From: an uncultured Clostridia bacterium
GTDB lineage: Bacteria > Bacillota > Clostridia > Peptostreptococcales > Anaerovoracaceae
DNA: 53,266 bases
Direction: 5' to 3'
Assembly (NCBI GenBank): GCA_938034165.1
Contig: CALHKP010000040.1
Coordinates: 1-53,266, forward strand
Part shown: positions 5,161 to 14,523 of the stretch, one piece after another
Layout of the letters: every line of letters begins with the position of its first letter
Numbering within the stretch: position 1 is the stretch's first letter
The notes under the pieces: generated by a model
The model's database searches: none
What the model saw: the letters and a program-made list of their open reading frames with translations, nothing else
Told to the model about the DNA's origin: nothing
Made by a program: the position numbers and the translations under genes

Positions 5161-5189
5161 ATTTTATCACAAATTCCGGTTCTTGTGAA
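5161..5189 (-). promoter_or_regulatory. Promoter of tRNA-Arg
   Basis: Read leftwards: TTCACA (complement of 5184-5189), 17-bp spacer, TAAAAT (complement of 5161-5166), 19 bp before the tRNA 5' end. Confidence 0.65.
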
Positions 5190-5250
5190 CAGCTGCGCAA
5201 ATATATAATTTTCATTTTTGCAAAACATCAAAAAAATGTTAAAAAACCCC

Positions 5251-5279
5251 TTGATTCCAATTGTTTTTTGTGATATATT
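5251..5279 (+). promoter_or_regulatory. Promoter upstream of rpmE
   Basis: TTGATT (5251-5256), 17-bp spacer, TATATT (5274-5279). The leader is about 60 nt long. Confidence 0.6.
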
Positions 5280-5345
5280 TATAGAGCTATGCAAGTAGCA
5301 AAAATTATGCAACGGTGTAAACCTGAGCAGGAAAGAGGTACAAAC

Positions 5346-5546
5346 ATGAAGGAAGGAATCCATCCTGATTATAAGGAATGTAAAGTAACTTGCACATGTG
5401 GAAACACTTTTGTTACAAAATCAACAAAAGAAGAATTGAGACTTGATATTTGCTCAGCATGTCATCCGTTCTTTACAGGTCAGCAGAAGTTCATCAACCG
5501 TGGTGGACGTGTTGAAAAGTTCAAGAACAAGTACAACCTTGACTAA
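5346..5546 (+). CDS. rpmE: 50S ribosomal protein L31, zinc-type
   Basis: The ATG at 5346 follows AGAGGT; an in-frame upstream ATG would add residues foreign to L31. The protein is 66 residues, starts MKEGIHPDYKECKVTCTCGN and carries Cys16, Cys18, Cys36 and Cys39 (CTC ... CSAC), so it is the zinc-binding form. It sits on the large subunit central protuberance and bridges to the small subunit. rpmE upstream of prfA is conserved in Firmicutes. It has its own promoter and terminator and so is probably a single-gene transcript with some readthrough. Confidence 0.96.
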   Translation: MKEGIHPDYKECKVTCTCGNTFVTKSTKEELRLDICSACHPFFTGQQKFINRGGRVEKFKNKYNLD

Positions 5547-5569
5547 TACACTAATAATCAGAAGACACC

Positions 5570-5601
5570 AAAACCGGAAAATTTATTTTTCCGGTTTTTT
5601 A
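5570..5601 (+). terminator. Terminator after rpmE
   Basis: ACCGGAAAA and TTTTCCGG arms around a short A/T loop, followed by six T, between rpmE and prfA. Confidence 0.85.
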
Positions 5602-5701
5602 TTACACAAATCTATAGAATTTCTACCTAATTATATGGTAGAATGTATAGTTAGTTAGAAAACAATTTTTTGTTCAAATTTTAAGATATGAGGGAATATA
5701 T

Positions 5702-6766
5702 ATGTTTGATAAACTGGATTTTATAACTGATAAATATCAGGAAATGTCACTTAAGGTTTCTGACCCCGAAGTAATCAACAATCAGCCTCTCTGGCAGAAG
5801 TACATAAAAGAGATGGGCGAAATGGAACCGATCGTAAAAAAATACGAAGAATACAAAAAAGCAAAAGAAGATTTCAAAGAAGCAAAGGAAATCGTAGAAA
5901 ACGAAAGCGATGAAGAACTTCGTGATATGGCTAAGATGGAAGTTTCTGAACTTGAGGATACTATCGAACAGCTTCAGCAGGAGCTTAAGGTTCTCCTTAT
6001 CCCTAAGGACCCTAATGACGAAAAGAACGTAATCCTAGAAGTAAGAGCCGGAACTGGTGGCGAAGAAGCTGCTTTGTTCGGTCAGGACCTTCTCAGAATG
6101 TATATGCGTTATGCTGAACGTCACAGATGGAAGACTGAGCTGATGGATGTAAACGACACAGGTATCGGCGGAATCAAAGAAGCCGTTGTCCTAATCAAGG
6201 GTAAAGGCGCATACTCAAGACTCAAGTACGAGAGCGGTGTTCACAGAGTTCAGCGTGTACCTGAAACAGAATCAAGCGGAAGAATCCACACATCTGCTGC
6301 TACTGTAGCTGTGCTTCCTGAAGTTGACGATGTAGAAGTTGAACTGAATCCAAACGATGTAAGAGTTGACGTTTACAGAGCTTCCGGTAACGGCGGACAG
6401 TGCGTAAACACAACCGACTCAGCCGTAAGACTTACACACGAGCCAACAGGTCTTGTTGTAACATGCCAGGACGAAAAATCACAGATTAAGAACAAAGAAA
6501 AAGCTTTCAAAGTTCTGAAGGCAAGACTTTATGACCTGATGATTCAGGAACAGAACAAAGAAATTTCCGAAGCAAGAAAGAGCCAGGTAGGTTCAGGAGA
6601 CAGAAGTGAAAGAATCAGAACTTACAACTTCCCGCAGGGTCGTGTTTCCGAACACAGAATCGGTCTCACACTATACAAGCTGGATTCTATTCTGGACGGA
6701 GATCTGGACGAAATCATCGATGGCCTGATTACAAGTGACCAGGCAGAAAAAATGAAAGCATTCTAA
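5702..6766 (+). CDS. prfA: Peptide chain release factor 1
   Basis: The 354-residue length is normal for RF1. The N-terminal domain is helical. The codon-recognition segment RVQRVPETESSGRIHTSAAT holds the PxT tripeptide (here PET), and the catalytic GGQ motif occurs in ASGNGGQCVNTTDSAVR. It recognises UAA and UAG and triggers peptide release. In most Firmicutes the methylase gene prmC follows at once; here the next gene is the Sua5/YwlC homologue, so prmC must lie elsewhere or be missing. A weak AGGG precedes the ATG. Confidence 0.97.
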   Translation: MFDKLDFITDKYQEMSLKVSDPEVINNQPLWQKYIKEMGEMEPIVKKYEEYKKAKEDFKEAKEIVENESDEELRDMAKMEVSELEDTIEQLQQELKVLLIPKDPNDEKNVILEVRAGTGGEEAALFGQDLLRMYMRYAERHRWKTELMDVNDTGIGGIKEAVVLIKGKGAYSRLKYESGVHRVQRVPETESSGRIHTSAATVAVLPEVDDVEVELNPNDVRVDVYRASGNGGQCVNTTDSAVRLTHEPTGLVVTCQDEKSQIKNKEKAFKVLKARLYDLMIQEQNKEISEARKSQVGSGDRSERIRTYNFPQGRVSEHRIGLTLYKLDSILDGDLDEIIDGLITSDQAEKMKAF

Positions 6767-6814
6767 TAAGCTTCATTTTAATTTGGTTTAAACCGGAAAC
6801 AAGAAGGTTAAAAA

Positions 6815-7816
6815 ATGATAACATCTTTACTGAAAGATACAAAAGAAGATATAAAAAAGGCTGCCGAAATAATTGCTTCGGGCGGCCTGGTTGCTTTCCC
6901 TACGGAGACTGTGTACGGGCTAGGAGCAGATGCTCTGAACGCCGATGCGGTTTCTAAGGTTTATGCAGCAAAGGGAAGACCATCGGACAATCCAATGATT
7001 GTCCACATATCATCAACAGATGATATCCCAAAACTCACAGATGAAATCACAGCCGACATGAAGACTTTGATGGATGCTTTCTGGCCGGGTCCTATGACTA
7101 TGATTGTAAACCGAAAGCCGATTATACCGGATGTAACTACGGGCGGGCTTGATACTGTAGGAATCAGAATGCCGGATAACGAAACAGCAAGACTTCTGAT
7201 AGAAATGTCAGGATGTCCCATTGCGGCTCCTAGCGCGAATCTTTCCGGTAAACCTAGCCCAACAACATACAAACATGTTGTTGAGGATTTGGAGGGAAGA
7301 ATCGACGCAATCATCATGAGTGGAGACTGCGAAGTGGGCATAGAGTCTACAGTCATTGATATGACAGGTGAAACTCCTATGATACTGCGTCCGGGGGGAA
7401 TCACTAAACAGATGATAGAGGGAACTCTCGGAAAAGAGATTCTTTTGGATCCGACACTGAACAAGAGACCCGATCTTTTTAATAACAACCTCAAGCCTAA
7501 GGCCCCAGGCATGAAATACAAACACTATGCTCCGGAAGCAAAGGTTGTCCTCTACGATGGCGAACCTAAAGAGGCACTGGGCGCAATGCAGTCAGAGAAG
7601 AAAAGGCTCGAATCGGAAGGAAAAAAAGTTTCACTTATCTTCTTTGACAAAGGAGAAGATAAAAAAGCGGCACACGAACTCTTTGCTCGCCTCAGACTTG
7701 CAGATTCTGAAAATGCCGACTTCATACTTGTTAATACTTTAGCTGAGGAAGGCCTTGGATTTTCTGTTATGAACAGAATGCTGAAATCAGCCGGTTATAA
7801 CATAAAAAAAATTTAA
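6815..7816 (+). CDS. ywlC: L-threonylcarbamoyladenylate synthase (Sua5/YwlC)
   Basis: Two domains: the YrdC-like catalytic domain (about 10-200; GGLVAFPTETVYGLGADA, KGRPSDNPMIVH, PAPSANLSGKPSPT-type elements) and a C-terminal Sua5 domain (about 215-333; KAPGMKYKHYAPEA). With 333 residues it is the long Sua5 form. It makes threonylcarbamoyl-AMP from threonine, bicarbonate and ATP for t6A at position 37 of ANN-decoding tRNAs. AAGGTT lies before the ATG. It sits between prfA and rpiB, the usual Firmicute neighbourhood. Confidence 0.96.
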   Translation: MITSLLKDTKEDIKKAAEIIASGGLVAFPTETVYGLGADALNADAVSKVYAAKGRPSDNPMIVHISSTDDIPKLTDEITADMKTLMDAFWPGPMTMIVNRKPIIPDVTTGGLDTVGIRMPDNETARLLIEMSGCPIAAPSANLSGKPSPTTYKHVVEDLEGRIDAIIMSGDCEVGIESTVIDMTGETPMILRPGGITKQMIEGTLGKEILLDPTLNKRPDLFNNNLKPKAPGMKYKHYAPEAKVVLYDGEPKEALGAMQSEKKRLESEGKKVSLIFFDKGEDKKAAHELFARLRLADSENADFILVNTLAEEGLGFSVMNRMLKSAGYNIKKI

Positions 7817-7833
7817 ATTGCGGAGGTAACGCT

Positions 7834-8268
7834 ATGATAATCGCACTTGCCGCTGACCACGGTGGATATGAACTAAAAAATGCCCTTAAAGAACACCTCA
7901 GAGAAAGAGGTGACTGTAAGGTTGTCGATCTGGGTACTAACTCTTCTGATTCTGTTGATTATCCGGAATACGGAAAAGCATGCGGAGAGGCTGTAGCCTC
8001 CGGTAGAGCCGACAAAGGCATCGTATGCTGCGGAACAGGCATCGGAATCTCAATTGCAGCAAACAAGGTAAAGGGAATTCGCTGCGGACTTTGCACTTCT
8101 GTGGAAATGGCAGAACTGACAAAGAAGCACAACAATGCAAACATTCTTGCACTGGGAGGCAGAACAACACCTGTTGACCTTGCAATCAAAATAACTGACG
8201 CGTGGCTGGACACAGAATTCGAAGGCGGCCGCCACGAAAGAAGAACTAAAATGTTAGACGAAATGTAA
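7834..8268 (+). CDS. rpiB: Ribose-5-phosphate isomerase B
   Basis: 144 residues, beginning MIIALAADHGGYELKNALKE with the DHGG sugar-phosphate motif. VCCGTGIGISIAANK holds the catalytic cysteine and anion hole, and NNANILALGGR is conserved. It interconverts ribose 5-phosphate and ribulose 5-phosphate. GGAGG lies just upstream and the gap to ywlC is 17 bp, so the two are probably co-transcribed and feed ribose phosphate toward PRPP, used by the next gene product. Confidence 0.96.
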   Translation: MIIALAADHGGYELKNALKEHLRERGDCKVVDLGTNSSDSVDYPEYGKACGEAVASGRADKGIVCCGTGIGISIAANKVKGIRCGLCTSVEMAELTKKHNNANILALGGRTTPVDLAIKITDAWLDTEFEGGRHERRTKMLDEM

Positions 8269-8283
8269 AAAAGGAGAAATATT

Positions 8284-8913
8284 ATGGGTAAGGTATATGT
8301 ATTTGATCATCCGTTAATTCAGCATAAGGTTGCTTTGATGAGACAGAAGGAAACAAGTGTCAGAGACTTCAGAGCACTGGCAAAGGAAATCGCTATGCTT
8401 ATGGGCTTTGAAGCTACAAGAAGCCTTCCTCTAGAAGAAGTTGAAATCGAAACACCTATGTGCAAGACTAAGGTAAACATGCTCCAGGGAGAAGATATTG
8501 CTATCGTTCCTATCTTGAGAGCAGGTCTTGGTTTTGTTGACGGAATGCTTGAGCTCGTTCCTAATGCAAAAGTTGGTCACGTAGGTCTTTACAGAGACCC
8601 TGAAGCACACGAACCTGTTGAATACTACTGCAAGCTCCCTACTGATATCGAAAAAAGAAAGATTTTTGTAGTTGATCCAATGCTCGCTACAGGTGGAAGT
8701 GCGGCAGCTGCAATCGACTTCATCAAAAAAAGAGGAGGCAAAGACATCATATTCATGTGTCTGATTGCTGCTCCTGAAGGTATCGAAGCTCTGCAGAAGG
8801 CTCATCCTGACATTGACATTTTCATCGCTGCAAAAGACGAATGTCTGAATGAAAACGCTTACATTCTTCCGGGTCTTGGCGATGCAGGCGACAGATTATA
8901 CGGAACAAAATAG
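8284..8913 (+). CDS. upp: Uracil phosphoribosyltransferase
   Basis: 209 residues starting MGKVYVFDHPLIQHKVALMR. The PRPP-binding loop is VVDPMLATGGSAAAAIDF and the uracil-binding end is AYILPGLGDAGDRLYGT. It salvages uracil to UMP using PRPP. AAGGAG precedes the ATG and the gene follows rpiB by 15 bp; upp next to rpiB is a common Firmicute arrangement. Confidence 0.97.
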   Translation: MGKVYVFDHPLIQHKVALMRQKETSVRDFRALAKEIAMLMGFEATRSLPLEEVEIETPMCKTKVNMLQGEDIAIVPILRAGLGFVDGMLELVPNAKVGHVGLYRDPEAHEPVEYYCKLPTDIEKRKIFVVDPMLATGGSAAAAIDFIKKRGGKDIIFMCLIAAPEGIEALQKAHPDIDIFIAAKDECLNENAYILPGLGDAGDRLYGTK

Positions 8914-8941
8914 TTACTTTATTTTCTTATTTTAAATTCAG

Positions 8942-8953
8942 GCGCTTTTGCGC
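8942..8953 (+). repeat. Small GC hairpin between upp and tyrS
   Basis: GCGC, loop TTTT, GCGC at 8942-8953, with no T-run. The 98-bp gap has no T-box; tyrS is not preceded by the long leader that T-box genes need. Confidence 0.3.
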
Positions 8954-9011
8954 TACTATTAATTACAGTAAAACATATATTTTTTACATAAATCGAGAGA
9001 GAGGTTTTCCA

Positions 9012-10340
9012 ATGAAAAATTTCATTCCAGACAACGTGAGCAAACACGATAATGTCTTTGATGTGCTACAAGAAAGAGGCTTTATTGAGCAGACTACTGA
9101 TGCGGAAGCGATCCGTGAGCTGCTAGGAAAAGAAAAAATCAAATTCTATATCGGTTTTGACCCTACAGCTGACTGTCTTCATGTAGGCCACTTTATGCAG
9201 GTTATTATCATGATGTATATGCAGAAGTACGGTCACACTCCTGTTGTTCTCCTCGGTGGCGGAACAGGAATGGTTGGAGACCCTTCAGGCAGACAGGACA
9301 TGCGTCAGATGATGACTGTTGAAACAATCGACAACAACTGCATGCAGTTTAAGAAGCTGTTTGACAAATTCATCGACTTTGATGATGAATGGAAATACGA
9401 AGGAAATAACGGAGTTTACGCTCCCGGACACCAGAATAGACAGCCACTTCCGGGCAAGGCTATCTCTGTAAACAACGGACACTGGCTGCGTCCTCTCAAC
9501 TATGTTGAGTTCGTTAGAGAAATCGGAACACACTTCAATGTTAACAATATGCTTAGAGCAGAATGCTTCAAGCAGAGAATGGAAGGCGGACTTTCATTCT
9601 TCGAATTCAACTACATGCTTATGCAGTCATACGACTTCATGGTTATGGCAAGAGACTTTGATGTAAAAATGGAATTCGGCGGAAACGACCAGTGGTCAAA
9701 TATCATCGGCGGTGTTGACTTGACTCGTAAGATGATTGACAAGCAAGTTTTCGGTATGACTTTCTCACTTCTTACTACTTCAGAAGGAAAGAAAATGGGA
9801 AAAACTCAGAAGGGTGCTCTGTGGCTTGATCCTAAGAGAACTTCACCTTACGAATTCTTCCAGTACTGGAGAAACGTTGCTGACGCTGACGTCGAAAAAT
9901 GCCTGAGAATGCTTACATTCCTTCCTATGGAAGAAGTTAAGAGACTGGCTTCACTGGAAGGCGCAGAAATCAACAAGGCTAAGGAAATCCTTGCATTCGA
10001 AGTAACTAAGCTGGTTCACGGCGAAGAAGAGGCTCAGAAGGCACTTGATGGCGCAAGAGCTGCATTCGGCGGTGGCGGAAGCTCAGAAAACATTCCTTCA
10101 ACAGAAATCGAAAGCGCAAAATTCGAAGGAGAAGGTTACGGTCTGATTTCACTGATTAAGGACCTTGGACTTGTTCCAAGTAACGGAGAAGGAAGAAGAA
10201 CTATTGAACAAGGCGGACTTTCCGTTAACGGAGAAAAGGTTACAGACACTAAGCTGACTGTAACTGCTGACATGTTCAAAGACGGCGAACTTCTTATCCA
10301 GAAGGGAAAGAAAAAGTTCCACAAAGTAATTGTTAAATAG
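9012..10340 (+). CDS. tyrS: Tyrosyl-tRNA synthetase
   Basis: 442 residues. Class I synthetase signatures: HVGH (in DPTADCLHVGHFMQ) and KMGKT as the KMSKS-type loop. The tyrosine-binding core includes FNYMLMQSYDF and GGNDQWSNIIGGVDL. A C-terminal S4 RNA-binding domain follows (LVPSNGEGRRTIEQGGLSVN). It charges tRNA-Tyr. GAGAGAGG precedes the ATG. The synthetase is about 20 residues longer than the Bacillus TyrS, mainly through inserts near residues 125-155. Confidence 0.97.
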   Translation: MKNFIPDNVSKHDNVFDVLQERGFIEQTTDAEAIRELLGKEKIKFYIGFDPTADCLHVGHFMQVIIMMYMQKYGHTPVVLLGGGTGMVGDPSGRQDMRQMMTVETIDNNCMQFKKLFDKFIDFDDEWKYEGNNGVYAPGHQNRQPLPGKAISVNNGHWLRPLNYVEFVREIGTHFNVNNMLRAECFKQRMEGGLSFFEFNYMLMQSYDFMVMARDFDVKMEFGGNDQWSNIIGGVDLTRKMIDKQVFGMTFSLLTTSEGKKMGKTQKGALWLDPKRTSPYEFFQYWRNVADADVEKCLRMLTFLPMEEVKRLASLEGAEINKAKEILAFEVTKLVHGEEEAQKALDGARAAFGGGGSSENIPSTEIESAKFEGEGYGLISLIKDLGLVPSNGEGRRTIEQGGLSVNGEKVTDTKLTVTADMFKDGELLIQKGKKKFHKVIVK

Positions 10341-10358
10341 ATTACGTTTTTAAAAAAT

Positions 10359-10416
10359 AAACCTGCAGTGCGGTGATTCGGGTGCATACTCGGTTTCACA
10401 CGCCTTGCAGGTTTTT
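10359..10416. terminator. Bidirectional terminator between tyrS and the convergent cation transporter gene
   Basis: AAACCTGCA (10359-10367) and TGCAGGTTTTT (10406-10416) form a long imperfect stem that can serve the rightward tyrS transcript and the convergent leftward gene. Confidence 0.7.
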
Positions 10417-10417
10417 A

Positions 10418-11362
10418 TTATTCAGTTTCATATTCTTCTACTTCTTCAGGTTCATGTATGTCTATATTAGGCAGAAGCTCTATATAAAAGTCAGGATAAG
10501 TGTCTGCCAACACATCTTCCAGCGCCATGATGCACTCGCTTTGCATCTTCCCAAAACGCTTAAGAGATACTTTGTCGTCTTTGAATGTGATATATACGCT
10601 TATCCATATTTTTCTGCCGGTTCTCACAATATCAAAGTAAACATCCGAATATCTGTCGCCTTTTATGGTCTCATACACGCAGTTTTTTATCTGCTCCGTA
10701 AGTTCTTCCTCCGGAGGCATCAGAATCAGATCTCTCAGCGCATGAACCACCATCTTAAGCGGTACCGGAATCATAAACAGTGAAAGCACTATAGTGATTA
10801 CCTGATCAAGATAAGGTGTAAAAGCAGCAAAACCCTCAGCTGTTATAAACTTAGGTGAAAAGAAGGCTACCGCCATTCCGAGGGATGCGACGCAATCGAT
10901 TCGCCAGGATTCAAGCTCCATTTCTATCAAAGGAGAGTTGAGAGCGTCGTTCTTTTTACTCAGATATATGGATACGGTAAACCCCAGCACTGCAGCAAAG
11001 AGTTCAAAGTAAGCAACCAGCCCAAATGATATTATGTGTCCTCCGTTAAGCATAATATTAAGGTTATTCAAAATAAGTCCCACGGTAACAGCTGTCATAG
11101 CAATCCCCTTTATCAGTACGAATACCGTCTCAAACTGCATGTAACCGAAAGGTCTTTGTTCAGTAAGAGGCTTGTACAGAAGAGGAATCAGAAAAATCGA
11201 CGGCAAAAGCATCACAAACTCCACACCGTCATAAACCGCATCCAGAAGGACTGCCTGGGAGCCAGTCCACACCGCCATGACTATTTCTATTATTACAAAG
11301 GTAACGTTTCCATAAATTGATATGGACATCGCCTGTTTCTCTCTTTTTTGTTCAGTTAACAT
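10418..11362 (-). CDS. Cation diffusion facilitator family transporter (314 aa)
   Basis: About six membrane segments in the first 205 residues, then a cytoplasmic C-terminal domain, as in CDF exporters. Segment 2 carries LLDAVYDGVEF (Asp41 and Asp45) and segment 5 ESWRIDCVAS (Asp156); the His usually found four residues before that Asp is Ser152, so metal choice may differ from zinc-type YiiP. The acidic tail (HEPEEVEEYETE) could bind cations. It probably exports a divalent metal by proton antiport. It diverges from a P-type ATPase gene, so the two may share control of metal traffic. The substrate is not determinable here. Confidence 0.85.
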   Translation of the reverse strand: MLTEQKREKQAMSISIYGNVTFVIIEIVMAVWTGSQAVLLDAVYDGVEFVMLLPSIFLIPLLYKPLTEQRPFGYMQFETVFVLIKGIAMTAVTVGLILNNLNIMLNGGHIISFGLVAYFELFAAVLGFTVSIYLSKKNDALNSPLIEMELESWRIDCVASLGMAVAFFSPKFITAEGFAAFTPYLDQVITIVLSLFMIPVPLKMVVHALRDLILMPPEEELTEQIKNCVYETIKGDRYSDVYFDIVRTGRKIWISVYITFKDDKVSLKRFGKMQSECIMALEDVLADTYPDFYIELLPNIDIHEPEEVEEYETE

Positions 11363-11528
11363 TTAATTTCCCTCTTTTCCGATTTATACTTTACCACATT
11401 AACTGCTGCCTTCCAAATGTGCAGATTGTGTGAAGCTAACAAAAATTGGCAAAATTTGAATAAAAATCAACACATATTTTATCAAAGTGTGGTAAAATTA
11501 TTCATAATACTATCGAGAGGAGTCTTGT

Positions 11529-13862
11529 ATGAACGGATTAACTCACAGAGAAGTCGAAGAACGTTTCCAAAAGGGGCTCGACAATGTCCAGGTCAGTTCT
11601 TCCACGCGAACAATTAAACAGATTATAAAGGATAATACCTTTACATACTTTAACCTTATTTTCACAGTGCTTGCAGTTCTTCTGGTAATTGCAGGATCAT
11701 TTAAGGATCTCAGTTTTATGCTGGTTGTCCTTGCCAATACAGCCATTGGTATAGCTCAAGAAGTCCGATCAAAGAATACACTGGACAAGCTCAAACTCAT
11801 GAAAATGCCCCGGTCTCATGCCATAAGGGATGGTGCAGAGGTCGAAATACCTGTTGAACATCTCGTTTTGGACGATGTGGTTATACTTCGCGCAGGAAGT
11901 CAGATTCCGGCGGATGCAAAGGTTATTCAGGGAAGCATCCAGGTAAATGAAGCTCTCATTACAGGTGAAGCAGATGAAATCATCAAAACACCCGGTTCGG
12001 AGCTGCTGTCCGGAAGCTTTGTTGTCTCAGGGGAATGTATCGCACAGCTTACTGCAGTAGGCGCAAGTTCATACATTTCCAAACTGACAATCGAAGCAAC
12101 GAAAGACAAACAGGGTGAAGACTCCGAAATGATAAAATCCCTAGACAGACTGGTTAAAGTAATCGGAATCATCATCATTCCAATCGGTGTGGTCATGGTA
12201 GTTCAGGAATGGTTTATCCTAGGCGGTGGATTCTCATCCAGCATAGTTTCCATGGTTGCAGCTGTTCTCGGAATGATACCGGAGGGGCTCTACATCACAG
12301 CAAGCATCGCGATGGTTGTAAGCGCCATGAGACTTGCAAAAGCAGACGTTCTTGTCCAGAACATGAAATGCATAGAAGCCCTTGCCCGCGTCAACGTTCT
12401 TTGCGTTGACAAAACCGGAACAATAACAGAAAACGAAATGAAGGTAGACAGTTTCCGCGTTATGACAGAGCAAGTCAGCGAAGGCGAGGCAGTCAAAATG
12501 ATTTCTTCACTGGTTCACCAGCAGAGCAAAGACAACATTACAATGGCTGCAATGCAGGAATATTTCACTTCATTTGCAGGAACATCTGCAGACAGCGTAT
12601 GTCCCTTCTCTTCGAAATACAAATACTGCGGCGCGACATACGGAGGAAGTAGCTTTGTTCTCGGAGCACCGGAATATATTCTCAGAGAGGATTTCGGCAG
12701 ATACGAAAAACAGATTTCTGAAATGAGTGAGCAGGGTTATAGAGTCCTTGCATTCGCCCATACCTCAGAAGCACCAAAGGGACAACCTCTGACGGAACCT
12801 GTTAACCTTATTGCGTTGGTATTTCTTACAAACCCAATAAGAAAATCTGCAAAAGAGACATTTGGATTCTTTGCCGACAACGGCGTTGATGTAAAAGTTA
12901 TCTCAGGCGACAACCCTGTTACAGTATCAAACGTAGCAATAGAAGCCGGCATAAAAGATGCCCACAGATATATAGACGCAAGAGAACTGGTTACAGAGCG
13001 CGCTGTAAGTGAGGCAATCGAAAGCTACACAGTATTTGGCAGAGTTACCCCTGAGCAAAAGCGTATGTTCGTCAAAGCTCTTCAGAAAAAAGGAAAAACA
13101 GTAGGAATGACCGGAGATGGCGTAAATGATATACTTGCACTTCGTGATGCAGACTGCTCCGTTGCAATGGCATCCGGAAGTGAAGCCGCATCTAACGCAG
13201 CACAGCTAGTGCTCATGGATTCAAACTTTTCCAAGATGCCGTCAGTTGTTGCAGAAGGAAGACGCGTTGTAAATAACATTCAGCGAGCGGCCTCCCTTTA
13301 CCTGACGAAGAACATTTTCTCACTGCTACTTGCAGTTTTCACCATGATAAATGTTCTTGCATACCCGCTGAAACCTTCGCAGATTACTTTGATTAGTATG
13401 TTCACCATCGGTGTGCCATCATTTATAATTTCTCTGGAGCCAAACAAGGATTTGATAAAAGGAAGGTTCCTGCTAAACGTCTTCAAGACAGCTGCTCCTG
13501 CGGGTCTCACCACCTTTATAAGTGTCAGCTCCCTTGTGGTTTTCGGTAACGTCTTTGATATAAACCCTCAGTGCATCTCCACATCAAGCACAATGCTTGT
13601 AGCTCTCGTAGGATTTATGATTCTTGCAAAAGTTATAGGAACAAAGGATTTACTACACAAACTCATTATCATCGGAATGATTGCCGGAATGGGGGCATGC
13701 ATTATATTCATCCCTGAAATGTTCGGAATAACCACTATTTCCCAGCAGGCAGCTATGCTTCTGACAGTATTTCTGATTGCAACAGAAAGCATATTCAGAT
13801 ACATACACAAGTTCATCGCTTTGGTCAAAAGTATTGGCAGAAAGAAGGAACCTCAGCTTTAA
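11529..13862 (+). CDS. HAD-IC P-type ATPase, calcium-type (CtpE-like), 777 aa
   Basis: The domain order is a P-type pump: actuator domain with TGEAD (145-149, in place of TGES), a membrane helix with PEGL (251-254), the phosphorylation motif DKTGT (Asp294), the nucleotide domain, the hinge GMTGDGVNDILALRDAD, then several C-terminal helices. It lacks an N-terminal metal-binding domain and the CPx motif, so it is not a heavy-metal pump. PEGL and overall pattern fit the CtpE-like Ca2+ group; Mg2+ is a less likely alternative. GAGAGGAG precedes the ATG. A TetR gene follows after 23 bp and probably regulates it; a CDF gene diverges upstream. Confidence 0.88.
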   Translation: MNGLTHREVEERFQKGLDNVQVSSSTRTIKQIIKDNTFTYFNLIFTVLAVLLVIAGSFKDLSFMLVVLANTAIGIAQEVRSKNTLDKLKLMKMPRSHAIRDGAEVEIPVEHLVLDDVVILRAGSQIPADAKVIQGSIQVNEALITGEADEIIKTPGSELLSGSFVVSGECIAQLTAVGASSYISKLTIEATKDKQGEDSEMIKSLDRLVKVIGIIIIPIGVVMVVQEWFILGGGFSSSIVSMVAAVLGMIPEGLYITASIAMVVSAMRLAKADVLVQNMKCIEALARVNVLCVDKTGTITENEMKVDSFRVMTEQVSEGEAVKMISSLVHQQSKDNITMAAMQEYFTSFAGTSADSVCPFSSKYKYCGATYGGSSFVLGAPEYILREDFGRYEKQISEMSEQGYRVLAFAHTSEAPKGQPLTEPVNLIALVFLTNPIRKSAKETFGFFADNGVDVKVISGDNPVTVSNVAIEAGIKDAHRYIDARELVTERAVSEAIESYTVFGRVTPEQKRMFVKALQKKGKTVGMTGDGVNDILALRDADCSVAMASGSEAASNAAQLVLMDSNFSKMPSVVAEGRRVVNNIQRAASLYLTKNIFSLLLAVFTMINVLAYPLKPSQITLISMFTIGVPSFIISLEPNKDLIKGRFLLNVFKTAAPAGLTTFISVSSLVVFGNVFDINPQCISTSSTMLVALVGFMILAKVIGTKDLLHKLIIIGMIAGMGACIIFIPEMFGITTISQQAAMLLTVFLIATESIFRYIHKFIALVKSIGRKKEPQL

Positions 13863-13885
13863 AAACAATACAAGGAGGAAATGCT

Positions 13886-14428
13886 ATGATTAAAAGATCG
13901 GTCGCACCCGGAAAAAAAAGTAAAATCAGGCGTATTATCATGAATTCCGCCATGGATTTATTCGAAGAACGGGGAATAGAAAATGTAAACTTCAACGATA
14001 TCGCTCTTGCATCAGGAGTGTCAAGAACTACTGTTTTCAACTATTTTTCGACTATGAGCGTGCTTCTCACAGCTCTTACCGAACAGGAAATCATCGATAT
14101 AGAGGATTACTGTCTCAAACAGGAGAAAGAATCAGGTGTACGAGACGTAAAATATGTATTTGAACAGCTGATAGACGATCTTTGTCTATATCCTAAGCTG
14201 CTGGCAGAAATGACATACACTACAATCCTCAGAAACTCCGAAAAAAACCCTGTAAAAAACGTAGAACTCATCGTTCTTGAACGTGTCGGTGACGAAAATA
14301 AGATGATTCTTCTGATGGGGGCATTTTACGGTATCATGAACCATGTTCTGGTTGAGAATGTTGAACTAGACAAAAAAGCTCTCATGAAGCAGATGTACAG
14401 CTACATAGACCTGATTATGAACAGCTAA
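13886..14428 (+). CDS. TetR-family transcriptional regulator (180 aa)
   Basis: The N-terminal helix-turn-helix is typical: IMNSAMDLFEERGIENVNFN, then DIALASGVSRTTVFNYFSTM. The C-terminal ligand domain is variable, as usual. AAGGAGG sits seven bases before the ATG at 13886. It is 23 bp after the ATPase gene, probably in the same transcript, and may repress it in response to a ligand. The basic start (MIKRSVAPGKKSKIRR) is somewhat long for the family. Confidence 0.9.
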   Translation: MIKRSVAPGKKSKIRRIIMNSAMDLFEERGIENVNFNDIALASGVSRTTVFNYFSTMSVLLTALTEQEIIDIEDYCLKQEKESGVRDVKYVFEQLIDDLCLYPKLLAEMTYTTILRNSEKNPVKNVELIVLERVGDENKMILLMGAFYGIMNHVLVENVELDKKALMKQMYSYIDLIMNS

Positions 14429-14436
14429 AAAAACAA

Positions 14437-14465
14437 ATGACACAAAAGTCTCTCAGTGCTATAAT
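14437..14465 (+). promoter_or_regulatory. Promoter of murT-gatD
   Basis: ATGACA (14437-14442), 17-bp spacer, TATAAT (14460-14465). Confidence 0.65.
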
Positions 14466-14523
14466 TTAACGATAGACTTAAAAAACTATACTAACGGAGG
14501 TTGGGATAATCCCGAAAGAGACA

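Noticed and set aside
6961..7521. Long leftward frame inside ywlC
   Set aside because: It is fully antisense to a well-conserved gene and has no protein features; it arises from codon bias.
8914..9011. T-box leader for tyrS
   Set aside because: The gap is 98 bp, with no T-box sequence and no terminator. The GCGC hairpin alone is not enough.
12209..12496. Frames on both strands inside the P-type ATPase gene
   Set aside because: Out-of-frame shadows without ribosome binding sites; the ATPase frame is continuous and conserved.
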